A stretch of DNA of 64,000 bases from Hyphomicrobiaceae bacterium (GCA_022844275.1 JALHMB010000003.1:620001-684000); one strand, 5' to 3'. Numbered from the stretch's first letter, positions 27,550 to 37,232 are shown. A program made the numbers and translations. Notes: generated by a model not told the origin, from the letters alone.

Positions 27550-28038
27550 TCAGCGATAGCGCGCGTCGAGCGCCAGATTCTTCGCGATCTCACGCTCCCA
27601 ACGATCGCCGTTCGCGAGCAGGCGCGCCTTGTCGTAGTAGAGCTCCTCACGCGTCTCGGCGGCGAACTCGAAGTTCGGTCCCTCGACGATGGCATCGACC
27701 GGGCAGGCCTCCTGGCACAGGCCGCAGTAGATGCACTTCACCATGTCGATATCGTAGCGGGTCGTGCGCCGCGTGCCGTCATTGCGGCGCGGGCCGGCTT
27801 CGATGGTGATGGCCTGCGCCGGGCAAATGGCCTCGCAGAGCTTGCAGGCAATGCAGCGCTCCTCGCCATTGGGATAGCGGCGGAGCGCGTGCTCGCCGCG
27901 GAAGCGCGGACTAAGAGGCCCTTTCTCGAAGGGATAGTTCAGCGTCTTCTTGGGCGCGAAGAAGTAGCGCATCGCCAGGAAGAACGCCGAAACGAACTCC
28001 TTCAGGAAGAGGGATTTGACGCCTTGGGCTACGCTCAT
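27550..28038 (-). CDS. nuoI: NADH-quinone oxidoreductase subunit I
   Basis: A 162-residue iron-sulfur subunit of the peripheral arm, carrying two [4Fe-4S] clusters (N6a and N6b). The two ferredoxin motifs are [16 protein letters not shown] and [16 protein letters not shown]. The start at 28038 ([10 protein letters not shown]) gives the family length; the frame continues upstream toward nuoH without a plausible start. It lies 40 bases after nuoH. Confidence 0.97.
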   Translation of the reverse strand: MSVAQGVKSLFLKEFVSAFFLAMRYFFAPKKTLNYPFEKGPLSPRFRGEHALRRYPNGEERCIACKLCEAICPAQAITIEAGPRRNDGTRRTTRYDIDMVKCIYCGLCQEACPVDAIVEGPNFEFAAETREELYYDKARLLANGDRWEREIAKNLALDARYR

Positions 28039-28078
28039 GAGCGGCCTCGTTGAGGTTTTGCGTGCGCGATTGTCCGGC

Positions 28079-29137
28079 TCAAGGTGCGAGCCCTCCGAAG
28101 TGGAGGATAGCGGCGACCGCCACGACCATCGCAAGCGAGAGCGGCAGGAAGACCTTCCAGCCGAGCCGCATGAGCTGGTCGTAGCGATAGCGCGGCACCA
28201 TGGCCTTCACCATCGCGAACATGAAGAAGACAAACGTGACCTTGAGCAGGAACCAGATCGGACCCGGGATCCAATTGATCAGCCAATGGTCAATTGGCGG
28301 CAGCCAACCGCCCATGAACATGATCGTGGTCAGCGCGCACATGGTCACGATCGCCACGTACTCGCCGAGCATGAACAGCAAATATGGCGTCGATGAATAC
28401 TCAACCATGAAGCCGGCAACGAGTTCCGATTCCGCTTCCGGCAGGTCGAAGGGGGGCCGGTTCGTCTCGGCCAGAGCCGAGATGAAGAACACGACGAACA
28501 TCGGGAAGAGGACGAGCCAGTTCCAGTCGAGGAACGAGCTCGGGAGCCCGAGGCTCGTGCCGATGCCGGTCTTCTGCGACATCACGATCGCGCTCATGTT
28601 GAGCGAGCCGACCAGCAGCAGCACCGTGATGATCACGAAGCCGATCGAGACCTCGTAGGACACCATCTGCGCCGCCGAGCGCAGCGATCCGAGAAACGGA
28701 TACTTCGAGTTCGACGCCCAGCCACCCATGATGATGCCGTACACGCCGAGCGAGGAGATCGCGAACAGGTAGAGGATGCCGACATTGAGGTCGGAAATGA
28801 CGATGCCGCTGCCGATCGGGATCACGGCCCAGGCCGCGAGCGCCAGCACCGACGTCACCAGAGGCGCCAGCAGGAACACGCCCTTGTCGGCGCCCGCCGG
28901 GATCACCGGCTCCTTGAGCACGAACTTCAGAAGATCGGCAAAGGACTGCAGCAGACCGAACGGACCGACAACATTGGGGCCGCGGCGAAGCTGTACCGCC
29001 GCCCAGACCTTACGGTCCATGAGCAGCAGGAAGGCGATGATGATCAGCAGCGAGGCGAGCAGCAGCACGCTCGCGCCCACCATCAGCGCCAGCCAGAGCG
29101 CGTAGTCCCACCAGGTTTCAAAGGTTGTCGGAAACAT
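28079..29137 (-). CDS. nuoH: NADH-quinone oxidoreductase subunit H
   Basis: A 352-residue membrane subunit forming the quinone-binding chamber with NuoB and NuoD. Hallmarks are [34 protein letters not shown] near the N-terminus and [20 protein letters not shown] in the acidic loop. Eight or so hydrophobic helices are visible. It follows nuoG by 15 bases. Confidence 0.97.
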   Translation of the reverse strand: MFPTTFETWWDYALWLALMVGASVLLLASLLIIIAFLLLMDRKVWAAVQLRRGPNVVGPFGLLQSFADLLKFVLKEPVIPAGADKGVFLLAPLVTSVLALAAWAVIPIGSGIVISDLNVGILYLFAISSLGVYGIIMGGWASNSKYPFLGSLRSAAQMVSYEVSIGFVIITVLLLVGSLNMSAIVMSQKTGIGTSLGLPSSFLDWNWLVLFPMFVVFFISALAETNRPPFDLPEAESELVAGFMVEYSSTPYLLFMLGEYVAIVTMCALTTIMFMGGWLPPIDHWLINWIPGPIWFLLKVTFVFFMFAMVKAMVPRYRYDQLMRLGWKVFLPLSLAMVVAVAAILHFGGLAP

Positions 29138-29152
29138 GCGTGCTGGTCTGCC

Positions 29153-31258
29153 TCACTCTGCCGCCGCGCGAATGCGACCGCTGCCCGCCTTGATGATCGA
29201 GAGCTCCGCCATCACCGCCGAGGCGCGGGCAATCGGGTTGGTCATGTAGAAGTCGCGCACCGGCGACGTGAATGGCGCCGTGTCGAGTTTCCCCGCCCGC
29301 TCGGCGAGGCGCCCGACGCCTGCCGCATCAGCCGGCGAGACCGTATCGAGCGCGGCGAGCATCGGCGCCGACTTGAACATCAGCGCGCGCAACTGGCGCA
29401 TGTCGTCGAAGGGCAGCGTCGCATTCATGAGCGCCGAGAGTTGGCGGAGGATCGTCCAATCCTCACGAGCCTCGCCCGGCGCGAAGGCGGCTTTTGCCGT
29501 CATCTGCGCGCGGCCCTCGAGATTGACGTAGGTGGCGTCCTTCTCGGTGTAGGCAGCGCCGGGCAGGATCACGTCGGCGCGATGGGCGCCAGCATCGCCG
29601 TGGCTGCCCTGGTAGATTACGAACGCCTTGCCGAGGCGGTTCATGTCGATCTCGTCGGCACCGAGCAGGTAGAGCACGTCGAGGCGGCCCTCGCCGGCCG
29701 CAGCCATCATGCCTGCGACGTCGAGCCCGCCCTTGCCCGGCACGAAGCCGAGATCCAGCCCGGCAACGCGCGCCGCCGCCATGTGCAGCACATTGAAGCC
29801 ATTCCAGCCCGCGTCCTTGCCGGCCATGGCGTCGCGCACGATCTTAGCGGCAAGCGCGAGGACGGCGGCACCATCAGGACGGGCCGCCGCGCCCATGCCG
29901 ACGATGACCATAGGATGCTGCGCCTGGCGCAGGACACCGGAGAAGGCACTCTTGCCCTCAGCGATCTCGACGAGCGTGTCGGTGCCCGTCCCGAGATGGT
30001 CAGCGCCATAGGTCAGATCGGCAGCCGCGCCGACGAGCCCGATGCTGACGCCGCCCTGGCGCCAGCGCTTGCGAATGCGCCCGTTGAGTACGGCCGACTC
30101 GAGGCGCGGGTTCGTCCCGACGAGCAGGATAGCGTCCGCCTGCTCGATGCCTTCGATCGTCGAATTGAAGAGATAGCTCGCGCGCCCGAGCGCCGGATCG
30201 AGCTTGGCGCCGTCCTGGCGACAGTCGAGGTTTGCAACCCCGCGCGCCGCGAGAAGGGACTTCAGCGCGAACATTTCCTCCGCGCCACAGAGATCGCCGG
30301 CAATGGCGCCGATCCTCTCAGCTGCAGTGCCCGTGAGCTTCTTCGCGACGAGATCGAGCGCCTCGCTCCAGGTCGCGGGCTCCAGGCGGCCGTTGCGGCG
30401 TACATAGGGCTGGTCAAGACGCTGGGTGCGGAGCCCGTCGGCGATGTGTCGCGTCTTGTCGGTGATCCACTCCTCGTTCACCGCGTCGTTGTTGCGCGGC
30501 AGAATGCGCATCACCTCGCGGCCACGGGTGTCGACGCGGATGGCAGCGCCGAGCGCGTCCATGACGTCGATCGATTCGGTTTTGCGCATCTCCCAGGGCC
30601 GCGCGTTGAAGGCCCAGGGCCGATGCGTGAGGGCGCCGACCGGACAGAGGTCGACGACATTCGCCGAGAGCTCCGACATCATCCCCTGCTCGAGGTATGT
30701 CGTGATCTCCATATCCTCACCGCGGCCGATAGCGCCAAGCTCCTCGACGCCCGCGACCTCGGTCATGAAGCGCACGCAGCGCGTACACTGGATACATCGC
30801 GTCATCATCGTTTTGATGAGCGGCCCCAGGTACTTCTCGTCGACGGCGCGCTTGTTCTCGTGATAGCGCGTGCCGCCCTTGCCGAAGGCCATGGCCTGGT
30901 CCTGCAGGTCGCATTCACCGCCCTGGTCGCAGATCGGGCAATCCAGCGGGTGGTTGATCAGCAGGAACTCCATCACACCCTCGCGCGCCTTCTTGACCAT
31001 GGGCGAGCGGGTGTTGATGACCTTGGGGCTGCCATCGCGGTTCGGCGGCAAATCGTTGACGCCGAGCGCGCATGAAGCCTGCGGCTTCGGCATGCCCGCG
31101 ACCTCGACGAGGCACATGCGGCAGTTGCCGGCGATGGACAGGCGCTCGTGATAGCAGAAGCGGGGGATCTCGATCCCTGCCTGCTCACATGCCTGAAGAA
31201 GAGTGATCCCGTCCTCGACCTCGATCTCGGTCCCGTCGATGATCAGCTTCTTAGGCAT
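29153..31258 (-). CDS. nuoG: NADH-quinone oxidoreductase subunit G
   Basis: A 701-residue peripheral-arm subunit. The N-terminal 2Fe-2S domain has RFCYHERLSIAGNCRMCLVEV and ASCALG; next come HPLDCPICDQGGECDLQD and the 4Fe-4S motif MTRCIQCTRCVRF with LCPVGALTHRPWAF, then a molybdopterin-oxidoreductase-like region lacking a cofactor role. ATG 31258 gives the expected start MPKKLIIDGTEIEVEDG. This is the first gene of the operon here: nuoA-F are not upstream, and the next gene on this strand is an unrelated FAH-family hydrolase 164 bases away. Confidence 0.96.
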   Translation of the reverse strand: MPKKLIIDGTEIEVEDGITLLQACEQAGIEIPRFCYHERLSIAGNCRMCLVEVAGMPKPQASCALGVNDLPPNRDGSPKVINTRSPMVKKAREGVMEFLLINHPLDCPICDQGGECDLQDQAMAFGKGGTRYHENKRAVDEKYLGPLIKTMMTRCIQCTRCVRFMTEVAGVEELGAIGRGEDMEITTYLEQGMMSELSANVVDLCPVGALTHRPWAFNARPWEMRKTESIDVMDALGAAIRVDTRGREVMRILPRNNDAVNEEWITDKTRHIADGLRTQRLDQPYVRRNGRLEPATWSEALDLVAKKLTGTAAERIGAIAGDLCGAEEMFALKSLLAARGVANLDCRQDGAKLDPALGRASYLFNSTIEGIEQADAILLVGTNPRLESAVLNGRIRKRWRQGGVSIGLVGAAADLTYGADHLGTGTDTLVEIAEGKSAFSGVLRQAQHPMVIVGMGAAARPDGAAVLALAAKIVRDAMAGKDAGWNGFNVLHMAAARVAGLDLGFVPGKGGLDVAGMMAAAGEGRLDVLYLLGADEIDMNRLGKAFVIYQGSHGDAGAHRADVILPGAAYTEKDATYVNLEGRAQMTAKAAFAPGEAREDWTILRQLSALMNATLPFDDMRQLRALMFKSAPMLAALDTVSPADAAGVGRLAERAGKLDTAPFTSPVRDFYMTNPIARASAVMAELSIIKAGSGRIRAAAE

Positions 31259-31422
31259 TCGCGTCCCGTTTCTGCGCGAGGAATCAGGCGGGGCGTGCGG
31301 CGCGCCACACGGTCGCCGCACTCTTTAGCGTGGTGCGCCGCGGTATGCTAGGCCTGATGTGCCGCAGGTCGCATGTTCCGGACGGATAGCACGAGGTGTT
31401 GACAGCCCCCCCGAAACGCGGC

Positions 31423-32268
31423 CTACGCCGCATCGACGATCGGGTTGGCCAGGATACCGATTCTTTCGACTTCGACCTCGACCTTGTCGCCTGCCTTCAT
31501 CCAGGCTGGCGGCTTCCGCGCATGCGCGACGCCCGAGGGCGTGCCCGTCGCGATGAGATCGCCCGGCTCGAGGGTCATGAACTCGGAGATGATGGAGATG
31601 ATCTTTGCCGTCGAGAAGATCATGTCGGACGTATTGCTGTCCTGCATGGTCTCGCCGTTGACCCGGGTGCGAATCCGCAGACCGGAGGCCCCGGGCGGCA
31701 GTTCATCCGGCGTGACGACCACAGGACCGAGCGGCCCGGTCCCATCGAAGTTCTTGCCGGGCGTCCACTGCGCTCCCTTGCGCTGGAAGTCGCGCACGGA
31801 CACGTCATTGAACAGTGTATACCCGAAGACGTGCTCAAGCGCCTTGCTCTCGGGGATGTGGCGACCGCCCTTGCCGATCACGATCGTCAGCTCGCACTCG
31901 TAGTCGAGCTGGATGGACTCCTTCGGCCGGATGACCGGCTCGCCCGCGGCGACGAGCGAGGAGTGGAACCGCGGGAAGAGCGCCGGGTAAGTCGGCGTCG
32001 CGTGGCCGCCCTCGGCAGCGTGCAACGCGTAGTTCAGGCCGACGCAGAGAAACTTGCCCGGACGCGCGATCGGGAGCGCCGGCTTGACAGACGAGAGCGG
32101 CAGCTTGGTGCCTTTGGCGGCCGCGGCCTTGACGGCCTGGAGAGCGGCAGGCCCGCCAGCAATGACATCATAGAGATTGCCGCCACCGGATCCGACCTCG
32201 ATCACGCTGTCGCCCTCGACGACGCCCAGCGCGACCCCATTGCCCTTCTTGAACATCATCAGCTTCAT
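31423..32268 (-). CDS. Fumarylacetoacetate hydrolase family protein
   Basis: A 281-residue FAH-superfamily enzyme; members hydrolyse or decarboxylate beta-diketo acids in aromatic or sugar breakdown. The N-terminal FLCVGLNYALHAAEGG and the metal site E-x-E in DYECELTIVIGKGGRHIPE are present, followed by GYTLFNDVSVRDFQRKGAQWTPGKNFDGTGPLGPVVV and the closing GDLIATGTPSGVAHARKPP. GGAGG precedes the ATG by about nine bases. The upstream neighbour is an Old Yellow Enzyme, separated by the palindrome pair at 32284-32451. Substrate is not predicted. Confidence 0.92.
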   Translation of the reverse strand: MKLMMFKKGNGVALGVVEGDSVIEVGSGGGNLYDVIAGGPAALQAVKAAAAKGTKLPLSSVKPALPIARPGKFLCVGLNYALHAAEGGHATPTYPALFPRFHSSLVAAGEPVIRPKESIQLDYECELTIVIGKGGRHIPESKALEHVFGYTLFNDVSVRDFQRKGAQWTPGKNFDGTGPLGPVVVTPDELPPGASGLRIRTRVNGETMQDSNTSDMIFSTAKIISIISEFMTLEPGDLIATGTPSGVAHARKPPAWMKAGDKVEVEVERIGILANPIVDAA

Positions 32269-32283
32269 TGGCTTTGCGCCTCC

Positions 32284-32361
32284 CTAGTGTCCCGATTCCG
32301 AAGTTCGCCTAACGTAGATGCTGGCGTCCCGAGCGAACTTCGGAATCACAAGGGACACTAG
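32284..32361. repeat. CTAG-bounded palindrome, locus 1 first unit
   Basis: A 78-base near-palindrome. The left end CTAGTGTCCC (32284-32293) pairs with GGGACACTAG (32352-32361), and the inner arm ATTCCGAAGTTCGC (32295-32308) with GCGAACTTCGGAAT (32333-32346). About 24 unpaired bases form the loop. The second unit follows after 12 bases. It lies between two minus-strand genes. Confidence 0.85.
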
Positions 32362-32373
32362 AGTCATAAGCTT

Positions 32374-32451
32374 GCTCGTGTGATTCAAATCGAGAAATTC
32401 GCTCGACACCGTGCCGCGATATTCGGCGAATTTCTCGATCATCACACGAGC
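32374..32451. repeat. Palindrome, locus 1 second unit
   Basis: A 78-base near-palindrome whose left arm GCTCGTGTGAT plus ATCGAGAAATTCGC (32374-32402) pairs with GCGAATTTCTCGAT plus ATCACACGAGC (32426-32451), broken only by a short bulge. The stem sequence differs from the first unit, while size, loop length and inner GCGAA.../...TTCGC ends are similar. It sits 26 bases beyond the stop of the Old Yellow Enzyme gene, so it could also end transcription. Confidence 0.8.
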
Positions 32452-32477
32452 GTGTTCTGCCTCATGTAATGCCAAGC

Positions 32478-33632
32478 CTACCGCGCCTCGTCGGCGCGGA
32501 TATCGGCAATCGTCCGCTCGCGCAGTTTGAGCCACCACGCGTACTGCACCGTCCAATCTTCGAGCGCATCTTTCATCGACCGGCCGAGCGCGATCTCCGC
32601 CATTTGCGGCCAGCAGGGATTGACAAGTGCCTCGCGCGCGATGGCGATGAAGTCCGCCTGCTCCTTCTGCAGAATGTCCTCGGCGTGGGCCGGCTCGACG
32701 ATCAGACCGACGGCCATGGACATGAGCCCGGCCTCGCGACGGACGCGCTCGGCGTAAGGCACCTGGAAGCCCCACGAGCGCTTGACGCGCGCCGCCGTTG
32801 CTGAGCCGATGAGGCCGCCGGACGAGCAGTCGATCACATCGACGCCACGCTCCTTGAGCGCCTTCGCATAGGCGACGGTATCGTCCATGGTCCAGCCGCC
32901 TTCCATGCCGTCGACGGCCGACACGCGGAGGAAGAGCGGCATGCCCTTGGGGAGGACCTTGCGAACGGCCTCCGCGATCTCCAAGGGAAAGCGCGTGCGG
33001 CCCGCGAAGTCGCCGCCATAGGCGTCATTGCGCTTGTTCGCGAGGGGCGAGAGGAATTGATGCGCAAGATAGCCGTGCGCATTGTGGATCTCAATCATCT
33101 CGAAGCCGGCACCGACGGCACGCTCGGCGGCAGCAGCCCAATCCCCGACGAGTTTGGAGATGTCGGCAACGCTGAGCGCCTGAGGCACGATATAGCCCGG
33201 CGCCATGGGCTCGGCCACCGCCGACACGATCGGCCAGGTCCTGTCGCCCCGTGCAAGGTCCTCTGCCGTCAGCGGACCATTGCCGTGCCAGGGCCGCTGC
33301 ATGGAGCCCTTGCGACCGGCATGCGCAAGCTGGATCGCTGGGATCGCACCCTGCTGCTTCATGAATTTCGCGACGCGGCTCAGGGCTTTCGCGTGCTCGG
33401 ACGACCAGATGCCAACATCGCCATTCGTGATGCGGCCTTGGTCCGTGACCGCCGTGGCCTCGACCACAACACAGCCTGCACCACCCAACGCAAAGCGGCC
33501 GTAATGCGCGAGATGCCAATCCTGCACGACGCCTTCGACCGCGGAATAGGTCGCCATTGGCGCGATGACCACACGATTCTTGAACGTCACATCGCGAACC
33601 GCGAGCGGCGTGAACAGGCGGGGAGTTGTCAT
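32478..33632 (-). CDS. NADH:flavin oxidoreductase (Old Yellow Enzyme family)
   Basis: A 384-residue FMN-dependent ene-reductase of the YqjM/NemA group, reducing activated C=C bonds with NAD(P)H. Blocks seen: LFTPLAVRDVTFKNRVVIAPMATYSA, QLAHAGRKGS, FEMIEIHNAHGYLAHQFLSPLANKRNDAYGG (substrate His-Asn pair) and FPLEIAEAVRKVLP. The substrate is likely an enoate or a xenobiotic and cannot be named. The FAH hydrolase gene downstream could act in the same degradative route. Confidence 0.92.
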   Translation of the reverse strand: MTTPRLFTPLAVRDVTFKNRVVIAPMATYSAVEGVVQDWHLAHYGRFALGGAGCVVVEATAVTDQGRITNGDVGIWSSEHAKALSRVAKFMKQQGAIPAIQLAHAGRKGSMQRPWHGNGPLTAEDLARGDRTWPIVSAVAEPMAPGYIVPQALSVADISKLVGDWAAAAERAVGAGFEMIEIHNAHGYLAHQFLSPLANKRNDAYGGDFAGRTRFPLEIAEAVRKVLPKGMPLFLRVSAVDGMEGGWTMDDTVAYAKALKERGVDVIDCSSGGLIGSATAARVKRSWGFQVPYAERVRREAGLMSMAVGLIVEPAHAEDILQKEQADFIAIAREALVNPCWPQMAEIALGRSMKDALEDWTVQYAWWLKLRERTIADIRADEAR

Positions 33633-33770
33633 GAGAGCGTTCGGTCCCTGAAACTAGGCTTTTGGTGGCTCGTTCAATAAGCGAGCCGGCGGACCATCCC
33701 TGTCAAGGTCGAATGCTGCAGGCGTGATCCTGCCCTGCTGCAGCACCAGGGCTCGTCGCCATGTAGAAAC

Positions 33771-34997
33771 CTAGCGGTTGACTGAGAGGCCGCCGGCGGT
33801 TCCTTGGCGAGCCTCGGAAAGGCGCAGCACCTCGCGGTTGGCCGTCACCTTCTGACCCGGCCGCGCCCGCTGGAGACCGCTCGTCACCACCCAGTCCTGG
33901 GCTTCGACACCGCTGCGGATGACGCGGAGGCCCTGGTAGAGCGGACCGAGCCGGACGACGCGACGCGAAACCATACCGTCGTCGGCGACGACGAGCACGA
34001 ACTTGTTGGCCTGGTCCGTGCCGATGGCGGCATCGGGGAGCAAGACGGTCGACTGGAGTGGCGTGCCTGCGAGCCGGACGCGCGCGAACATGCCCGGCGA
34101 GAACATCTGGTCGGCATTGGCGAGGATGGCGCGTGCGCGCATGGTCGCGGTGCCGGGATCGAGGCGATTGTCGATGAAGTCGAGCCGTCCGCGATGGGCA
34201 AAAGTGGTCTCATCGGGAAGTGCGACGCCGACCTCGGCGCCCGCGCGATCGTTGCCCGCTAGCGCACCGCGCTCCGCGAGACGTTTGTACTTTATGTAGT
34301 TGTTCTCGCTGATGTCGAAGTAGATGTGGATCGGATCCTGCGTCACGATCAGCGTCAGCAGTGTCGCGTTGGCTGCACCACCGGCCGAGATCCAGCTTCC
34401 GAGGCTCACGGTGGCGCGGCTGATGCGGCCATCGATCGGCGCCGTGATGCGGGTAAAGGCGAGTTCGAGCTCCGCCGTCGCGACCTTGGCTTCCGCAACC
34501 TTTACCGCCGACTCCGCCTCACGCTGCAGGTTCGCACGATCGTCGAACACCTTCTCCGACATGATCTTGCGCTCGAGGAGCGGGCGACCGCGCTCAACAT
34601 CGAGCGCTGTATTCTGCGATCTCGTGCGCGCCTGCTCGAGTTCGGCCTGTGCCTGCGCGACCGCGCGCTCGAAGGGCCGCGGGTCGATGACGAAGAGCAG
34701 ATCGCCCTTCTTCACCGGCTGCCCGTCAACGAAGGCGATCTTGTCGACGTACCCGGAGACGCGCGCGCGCACCTCGACGCTTGCGACGGCCTCGAAGCGG
34801 CCCGTGTACTCGTCCCACTCGACGATCTCGCTGACGACAGGCTGGCTCGTCGTGACGCCCGGCGGGGGCGCTGCAGCTGGACTGCTCTTGCTCTGAGCTT
34901 GCGGCCGATCGCAGGCCGAGAGCGACACGGCAATCAGCAGCGCACCGAGCGCCAACATCGCGCGCTCACTCATCCGGTGCCGAACGCATCTCTGCAT
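33771..34997 (-). CDS. RND efflux periplasmic adaptor (membrane fusion protein)
   Basis: A 408-residue HlyD/AcrA-type adaptor, joining an inner-membrane RND pump to an outer-membrane channel. It is a predicted lipoprotein, with the lipobox LSAC at Cys29 after a hydrophobic leader. The lipoyl half VSGYVDKIAFVDGQPVKKGDLLFVIDPRPFERA, a helical hairpin, then ITAPIDGRISRATVSLGSWISAGG and the beta-barrel follow in standard order. No RND pump or TolC-like gene is next to it; the downstream gene is the Old Yellow Enzyme. The true start may be 34997 or 34973. Confidence 0.9.
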   Translation of the reverse strand: MQRCVRHRMSERAMLALGALLIAVSLSACDRPQAQSKSSPAAAPPPGVTTSQPVVSEIVEWDEYTGRFEAVASVEVRARVSGYVDKIAFVDGQPVKKGDLLFVIDPRPFERAVAQAQAELEQARTRSQNTALDVERGRPLLERKIMSEKVFDDRANLQREAESAVKVAEAKVATAELELAFTRITAPIDGRISRATVSLGSWISAGGAANATLLTLIVTQDPIHIYFDISENNYIKYKRLAERGALAGNDRAGAEVGVALPDETTFAHRGRLDFIDNRLDPGTATMRARAILANADQMFSPGMFARVRLAGTPLQSTVLLPDAAIGTDQANKFVLVVADDGMVSRRVVRLGPLYQGLRVIRSGVEAQDWVVTSGLQRARPGQKVTANREVLRLSEARQGTAGGLSVNR

Positions 34998-35227
34998 CGT
35001 CTCTCAATCCATGCCCAGGGAGCGCAGTGCCGTCCGACTGTCGTGCTCTGGAGGCTACAACAGCAAGTCAACAAAAGGATGAACATCCGGCAATTTTAGC
35101 TGCCCCGGGCGCCAATGAAAACAGTACGCCCGAACGAATTCGCGCCAGATCGCCCGTAGTTCCGTCGCCAGCCGCCGAATTCTTCGCCCAAAAACAAGAA
35201 AATGACTAGGGCCTCGCAGTGGTAGCC

Positions 35228-35914
35228 TCAGCTGTGGCGCGGCGGCACCAGTTGTACCGGCGTCCGCGGGGCGAGTTGAGGGCTCGCAGCCGCCCTGACA
35301 ATCCGTGCCGCGACCGTGGCGCGGAAAAAGCTCGCCTTGCGTATCTTGCCCCAGCGATTGAGGTACGCGCTCATCCGTTCGAGCGGAATGACGTTCTTGA
35401 ATCCGATGCCGTCGATGAGCACGAAGTGCTCTCCGTGCTCGGGCGTATAGCCGAGCACGACATTGGAGAGGTGGAGATCGGCAACGATCACGGGAGAGGC
35501 CACGAGATCATCGAGAAAGCGATCGAGCTTTTCCTGAAGGGGCCGGTCGAATCGTCCCTGCTGGATGAGCTCCGCCACGGTCGGGGCAAAGTTTCCGTCT
35601 CGCCCGCGAACGGCTTCGACGGCAAAGCCCATACCCATGTCGGTTTCTACGATCCCGACGATCTTCTGAAGATAGGACGGGTAGTGGCCACCCATGGCAT
35701 GGACAGCGATCTGTTCACGGATTTCGCGCAGGTAGGCTATGAGGTGCCGGTAGCGGCGGCGCTTGTACTTGTACCAAGGCGCACCGCTCCCGAACCGCTC
35801 CTCGATGGCGGCGGGACGGATTACCTTGACCAGCAGAGCCGGGTCGTCGGGATGGCGGTAGACGTTGCGCGTGCTGCCCGCAGCAACGACTTCCGCATCC
35901 TTGAGTGCAAGCAT
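35228..35914 (-). CDS. YrbL-like (PhoP regulatory network) kinase-fold protein
   Basis: A 228-residue protein of the YrbL family, which has a degenerate protein-kinase-like fold. The start is LALKDAEVVAAGSTRNVYRHPDDPALLVKVIRP, matching the glycine-loop and lysine area of E. coli YrbL, and IVADLHLSNVVLGYTPEHGEHFVLIDGIGF resembles the catalytic loop (DLHxxN) and the DFG-like position. Real catalytic activity is uncertain. ATG 35914 is preferred over an in-frame TTG at 35920. It lies just downstream of a YbdK-type ligase gene on the same strand, with 66 bases between them. Confidence 0.8.
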   Translation of the reverse strand: MLALKDAEVVAAGSTRNVYRHPDDPALLVKVIRPAAIEERFGSGAPWYKYKRRRYRHLIAYLREIREQIAVHAMGGHYPSYLQKIVGIVETDMGMGFAVEAVRGRDGNFAPTVAELIQQGRFDRPLQEKLDRFLDDLVASPVIVADLHLSNVVLGYTPEHGEHFVLIDGIGFKNVIPLERMSAYLNRWGKIRKASFFRATVAARIVRAAASPQLAPRTPVQLVPPRHS

Positions 35915-35980
35915 GAGCAATGCCTCTTGGACAGCAAGTCCAAGTGGTTATGGCTTCCATGACAATTCGTCAAGAATCTG

Positions 35981-37117
35981 TCACAGGCCGCAGCTCGTCT
36001 CCACGACAAGTTGATCGACTACAACCTCGAGAGCCTCCTGCCGGCTGGCTCCCGCAGCGAGGGCCCGCGCGAAGCACGCGAGCTGACGATCCGCGCTCGT
36101 ACCCTCGGCCAGGATGCGCCGCGCGCCCAGCACCTCGTCGAGGCAGCCGAGTGCCACGGCATCCTCATGGATGAGCGTCAGGATCTCCTCGAGCAGATCG
36201 GCATAGGCCACGAGCTCGCCGCGCCCGAAGTCGAAGAGCGAACCCTGGAGGCCGTAGCGCTGCGCCCGCCAGCGGTTCTCCTCGAGCAGAAAGACCGGAT
36301 AGCCGCGCCAGCTCTGGTTGTTGCGGCGCAGGCGATGCAGCATCCGCGCAATGCACACGAAGAGGGCGGCGACCGTCACCGCATCCTCGCTCGACGTGCA
36401 GATATCGGTGATCCGCATCTCGAGCGTCTGGAAACGCGCGGAGGGACGCAGGTCCCACCAGATCTTCGAGGCATCCTCCATGACCTTGCCGCGCACCAGC
36501 ACGTCGACCGTCTGGCGATACTCGTCCCAGCTGTTGAAACGCCCCGGCAGGCCCGTGCGCGGCAGCTCGCGGAAGATGGCCAGTCGCCAGCTCTTGAGCC
36601 CCGTATCTTCTCCCTCCCAGAAGGGCGACGAGGTCGTCAGCACCAGCAGGTGCGGCAGGAAGTAGCGCAGCTGGTTCATGAGGTCGATGCGCTGCTCGTC
36701 GTCCTCGATGCCGATGTGGACGTGCATCCCCGAAATGAGCAGGCGGCGGCCGACACCGGCGAGATCGCGAGCCAGCGCGTGATACCGCTCGCGATCCGTG
36801 TGAGGCGCCTGACCTGCGCGGGCGAAGGGATGCGTCGAAGCCGCGATCGGCGCGAGGCCGTGATGCGCTGCACTCGACACGATGCCGGCGCGGAGGCGCC
36901 TCAGGTCATCACGGGCTTCACCAAGCGTCCGGCACGGCCGCGTACCAACCTCGATCTGCGAGCGCAGGAATTCAGGCGAGACCTGAGGACCGAGCACGCG
37001 CTCACACTCGGCGATGAAATCCGGGGGCGCTTCAGTAGCGAGCGCGCGCGTGCGCACGTCGACGAGGTGATACTCCTCCTCGATGCCGATGGTCAGAGAG
37101 GGCTCGCTCGGGGGCAT
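35981..37117 (-). CDS. YbdK-type carboxylate-amine ligase (GCS2 family)
   Basis: A 378-residue glutamate-cysteine ligase family 2 protein. It begins SLTIGIEEEYHLVD, the ATP/Mg region with three Glu residues, and has FLRSQIEVGTRPCRTLGEA, SGMHVHIGIEDDEQRID, a metal-binding MHVH segment, and WWDLRPSARFQTLEMRITD. Such enzymes join an amino acid to an amine; only weak gamma-glutamylcysteine synthesis is known for E. coli YbdK, and the true substrate is open. Start 37117 excludes 17 residues of upstream frame. It is divergent from the DM13 gene and upstream of the YrbL-like gene. Confidence 0.9.
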   Translation of the reverse strand: MPPSEPSLTIGIEEEYHLVDVRTRALATEAPPDFIAECERVLGPQVSPEFLRSQIEVGTRPCRTLGEARDDLRRLRAGIVSSAAHHGLAPIAASTHPFARAGQAPHTDRERYHALARDLAGVGRRLLISGMHVHIGIEDDEQRIDLMNQLRYFLPHLLVLTTSSPFWEGEDTGLKSWRLAIFRELPRTGLPGRFNSWDEYRQTVDVLVRGKVMEDASKIWWDLRPSARFQTLEMRITDICTSSEDAVTVAALFVCIARMLHRLRRNNQSWRGYPVFLLEENRWRAQRYGLQGSLFDFGRGELVAYADLLEEILTLIHEDAVALGCLDEVLGARRILAEGTSADRQLACFARALAAGASRQEALEVVVDQLVVETSCGL

Positions 37118-37232
37118 TTCAGTCTCGCACAGAAGTGATATTTGGTGAGCATGGTACCCGATCAGCACGCGTGGCGCGCGGCTTCTCGATGATCTAGCTT
37201 CGCACTCGTATCATGGCGAGGGAGACACGGAA

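Noticed and set aside
29441-31075. 544-codon plus-strand open frame opposite nuoG
   Set aside because: Shadow of nuoG; no start site signal or domain.
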